DNA from: DASPLH01 sp035627675
GTDB lineage: Bacteria > Acidobacteriota > Terriglobia > Terriglobales > Acidobacteriaceae
Assembly (NCBI GenBank): GCA_035627675.1
Contig: DASPLH010000147.1
Location: 1-7,099 of the forward strand
Direction of reading: 5' to 3'
Length of the DNA stretch: 7,099 nt
A model generated the notes under the pieces. The model did no database searches. It had not been told where the DNA came from and saw only the letters and a program-made list of their open reading frames with translations. The position numbers and the translations under genes were made by a program. Positions 4,769-7,099 of this stretch are shown here, piece after piece. Numbering within the stretch: the stretch's first letter is position 1; each line of letters starts with the position of its first letter.

Positions 4769-6871
4769 GTGGCTCGACAGGTTCCATTACAGCGCTGCAG
4801 GAATATCGGCATCATGGCGCACATCGATGCCGGCAAGACGACTACGACCGAGCGCATTCTGTTCTATACCGGCCGCCTGCATCGCATTGGCGAAGTCCAT
4901 GAAGGCACCGCCACCATGGACTGGATGGCGCAGGAGCAGGAGCGCGGCATCACTATTACGTCGGCCGCGACGACTTGTTCCTGGAAAGACATCCGCATCA
5001 ACATCATCGACACGCCGGGTCACGTTGACTTCACCGCCGAGGTGGAGCGTTCGCTGCGCGTGCTCGACGGCGCCGTCGCGGTGTTTGACGCCGTGCATGG
5101 CGTCGAGCCGCAGTCGGAAACCGTATGGCGCCAGGCCGACAAGTACGGCGTTCCCCGCATTTGCTTCATCAACAAGATGGACAAGATGGGCGCTGATTTC
5201 GATCACGCCGTCGACACCATCCGCAAGCGCCTGAATGCCCGCCCGGTCGCCATTCAGATGCCGATCGGCCACGAAGACAAGTTCAAGGGCGTCGTCGACC
5301 TGTTCGCCATGAAGGCCATTTACTGGCACGACGAGACGATGGGCGCCGACTACTCAGTCGAAGAAATCCCGGCCGACCTGCTGAAGAAGGCCCAGGCCAT
5401 GCACCACCTGCTCGTCGAGACCATCGTTGAAAACGACGAGGGCGACGAGCTGATGTCGAAGTACCTCGAGGGCGAGGAGATTGCTCCCGAGTTGCTGAAG
5501 GCGTCGCTGCGCAAGAGCGTCATCGCCATGAAGCTGTTCCCGGTCATCTGCGGAACCGCCTTCAAGAACAAGGGCGTGCAGCCGATGCTCGACGCGGTGG
5601 TTGACTTCCTGCCTTCGCCGCTCGACATTCCCCCGGTCAAGGGCTTGAATCCTGATTCCGGCCTGGAAGAGGCGCGTCCGGCGGAAGACAATGCCCCGTT
5701 CGCGGCGCTGGCCTTCAAGATCATGACCGACCCGTTCGTCGGCCAGCTGACCTTTATCCGTGTGTACTCCGGCACGCTGAAGAGCGGCGACTCGATCTTG
5801 AACGGCAGCAAGCAGAAGAGCGAGCGCATCGGCCGCCTTCTCCGCATGCACGCCAACAAGCGCGAGGAGATCACGGAAGTTCTTGCCGGCGACATCTGCG
5901 CCTGCGTGGGACTGAGGAACGTCACCACCGGCGACACCATCTGCAACAGCGACAAGCCGGTCGTGCTCGAGTCGATCGAGTTCCCCGAGCCGGTGATCGC
6001 GGTCGCCGTGGAGCCGAAGACGAAGAGCGACCAGGAAAAGATGGGCATCGCGCTCGGCAAGCTGGCGCAGGAAGATCCCACGTTCCGGGTTCACACCGAC
6101 CAGGAAAGCGGCCAGACCATCATCCGCGGCATGGGCGAACTCCACCTGGAGATCATCGTCGACCGCATGATGCGCGAGTTCAATGTGCAGGCCAACGTCG
6201 GCAAGCCGCAGGTTGCGTACCGTGAAACGGTTCGCAAGAAGGCGGAAGCCGAGGGCAAGTACATCCGCCAGACCGGCGGCAGCGGCCAGTACGGACACGT
6301 GAAGCTGCGCATCGAGGCTCAGGAGCCCGGCAAGGGCTTCGAGTTCGAGAACGCGATCATCGGCGGTTCGGTTCCGAAGGAATACATCAAGCCGATCGAA
6401 GCCGGCATTAAGGAAGCCATGGAAGGCGGCGTCCTGGCCGGTTACCCGATGGTGGACGTGAAGGCTGTGCTGTACGACGGCAGCTATCACGAAGTGGACT
6501 CGAACGAAATGGCCTTCAAGATCGCCGCTTCGATGGCGTTCAAAGAGGCAGCCCGCAAGGCCAGCCCCGTGCTGCTCGAGCCGGTGATGTCGGTTGAGGT
6601 CGTGGTTCCCGAGGAGTACATGGGCACGATCATCGGCGACCTGAACAGCCGCCGCGGCCGCATCGAGGGCCTTGAGCATCGCGCCGGATCGCAGGTTGTG
6701 AAGGCGATGGTTCCGCTGGCCGAGATGTTTGGCTACGCAACGAACATGCGCTCGAACACCCAGGGCCGTGCGACCTTCTCGATGCACTTCAGCCGGTACG
6801 AGGAAGCTCCTCGCTCCGTCGCCGAAGAGATCGTCGCCAAGGTGCAGGGCAAGGCGACCACGGGCAAGTAG
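4769..6871 (+). CDS. fusA: elongation factor G
   Basis: This 700-residue protein is full length for EF-G, the GTPase that drives tRNA and mRNA translocation and ribosome recycling. The G-domain motifs are intact: P-loop AHIDAGKTT (17-25), switch I with RGITITSAAT (59-68), DTPGH (81-85), NKMD (135-138) and the G5-like CGTAF (261-265). Domain II follows near 309-400. Domain III contains GMGELHLEII (454-463). Domain IV includes GGSGQYGH (503-510) and the tip loop YHEVDSNEMAF (573-583). Domain V runs to about 690. The start is GTG with AAAGGA (4756-4761) seven bases upstream and the expected N-terminus MARQVPLQRCRNIGIMAHID. It is the third gene of the str operon, 129 bases after rpsG. The intact motifs and operon position favour the main EF-G over an accessory paralogue. 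Confidence 0.98.
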   Translation: MARQVPLQRCRNIGIMAHIDAGKTTTTERILFYTGRLHRIGEVHEGTATMDWMAQEQERGITITSAATTCSWKDIRINIIDTPGHVDFTAEVERSLRVLDGAVAVFDAVHGVEPQSETVWRQADKYGVPRICFINKMDKMGADFDHAVDTIRKRLNARPVAIQMPIGHEDKFKGVVDLFAMKAIYWHDETMGADYSVEEIPADLLKKAQAMHHLLVETIVENDEGDELMSKYLEGEEIAPELLKASLRKSVIAMKLFPVICGTAFKNKGVQPMLDAVVDFLPSPLDIPPVKGLNPDSGLEEARPAEDNAPFAALAFKIMTDPFVGQLTFIRVYSGTLKSGDSILNGSKQKSERIGRLLRMHANKREEITEVLAGDICACVGLRNVTTGDTICNSDKPVVLESIEFPEPVIAVAVEPKTKSDQEKMGIALGKLAQEDPTFRVHTDQESGQTIIRGMGELHLEIIVDRMMREFNVQANVGKPQVAYRETVRKKAEAEGKYIRQTGGSGQYGHVKLRIEAQEPGKGFEFENAIIGGSVPKEYIKPIEAGIKEAMEGGVLAGYPMVDVKAVLYDGSYHEVDSNEMAFKIAASMAFKEAARKASPVLLEPVMSVEVVVPEEYMGTIIGDLNSRRGRIEGLEHRAGSQVVKAMVPLAEMFGYATNMRSNTQGRATFSMHFSRYEEAPRSVAEEIVAKVQGKATTGK

Positions 6872-6881
6872 CAAAGGATTT

Positions 6882-6901
6882 CGCGGGGCGCGAGCCCCGC
6901 G
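6882..6901 (+). promoter_or_regulatory. GNRA-capped hairpin between fusA and tuf
   Basis: CGCGGGGC (6882-6889) pairs with GCCCCGCG (6894-6901) in a perfect 8-bp stem closed by the tetraloop GCGA. It starts 11 bases after the fusA stop. There is no T-tract, so full termination is unlikely; it may mark an RNA processing or stability point that sets different EF-G and EF-Tu levels. Confidence 0.5.
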
Positions 6902-6921
6902 CGGCAGCAACCCAGCAGTAG

Positions 6922-6940
6922 GCGAGCAGCAGCCGCTCGC
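6922..6940 (+). repeat. second hairpin ahead of tuf
   Basis: GCGAGC (6922-6927) and GCTCGC (6935-6940) form a perfect 6-bp stem with a 7-base loop. It lies 10 bases before the tuf ribosome binding site GGAG (6951-6954). The core GCGAGC/GCTCGC is the same as in the rpsL leader hairpin at 3642-3658. Confidence 0.38.
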
Positions 6941-6963
6941 GATTCCAGACGGAGCTCTGAGCA

Positions 6964-7099
6964 ATGGCGAAAGAGAAATTTGACCGCAGTAAACCGCACG
7001 TCAACGTTGGCACGATTGGTCACATTGACCATGGCAAGACGACACTGACGGCGGCGATCACGAAGGTTCTTTCGAAGCACAATCCGAACATCAAGTTCC
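6964..7099 (+). CDS. tuf: elongation factor Tu, N-terminal part (partial)
   Basis: The first 45 codons are present before the window ends. The N-terminus MAKEKFDRSKPHVNVGTIGH and the P-loop GHIDHGKT (19-26) are unmistakable for EF-Tu, the GTPase that delivers aminoacyl-tRNA to the ribosome. The ATG at 6964 is preceded by GGAG (6951-6954) with a 9-base gap. It is the fourth gene of the str operon, 92 bases after fusA. The switch regions and domains II and III lie outside the window. The sequence AAITKVLSKHNP after the P-loop resembles acidobacterial EF-Tu as I recall it, which is part of the taxonomic guess. Confidence 0.97.
   Translation, partial: MAKEKFDRSKPHVNVGTIGHIDHGKTTLTAAITKVLSKHNPNIKF

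Noticed and set aside
5354..6964. Minus-strand open frame of 536 codons opposite fusA
   Set aside because: It is antisense to an unmistakable EF-G gene; long open frames opposite GC-rich coding sequence are common, and the translation resembles no family.

Overview
The window is GC-rich bacterial chromosome carrying core translation genes. The sequence of S12, S7, EF-G and the start of EF-Tu, together with a large Ig-like/beta-propeller lipoprotein, suggests an Acidobacteriota member, perhaps class Terriglobia. This is an inference from recalled family resemblance, not from a search.

Left part (1-994, plus strand): the 3' end of ribH (lumazine synthase), then nusB (transcription antitermination) 14 bases downstream, then a small helical protein of about 80 residues that resembles the PCP_red domain. 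A bidirectional rho-independent terminator at 963-994 closes this unit and also serves the convergent gene on the minus strand.

Middle part (1011-3053, minus strand): one long gene for an exported lipoprotein. It has a lipobox cysteine at residue 22, about three Ig-like domains and seven propeller-type repeats. Its 5' end faces a divergent intergenic region of roughly 650 bases.

Right part (3259-7099, plus strand): the str operon, rpsL-rpsG-fusA-tuf, with tuf cut by the window edge. A near-consensus sigma-70 promoter (3259-3287) lies about 410 bases ahead of rpsL. The transcribed leader is unusually long and folds by eye into a nearly continuous chain of stem-loops, with one possible 14-codon upstream ORF. 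Each intercistronic gap of the operon (87, 129 and 92 bases) also carries at least one strong hairpin. The one between rpsL and rpsG sits where S7 autoregulates the operon in E. coli.

No mobile element, CRISPR array or tRNA/rRNA gene was seen. The genes are ordinary housekeeping genes. The least explained parts are the leader RNA and intercistronic hairpins of the str operon, the small PCP_red-like gene, and the lipoprotein.
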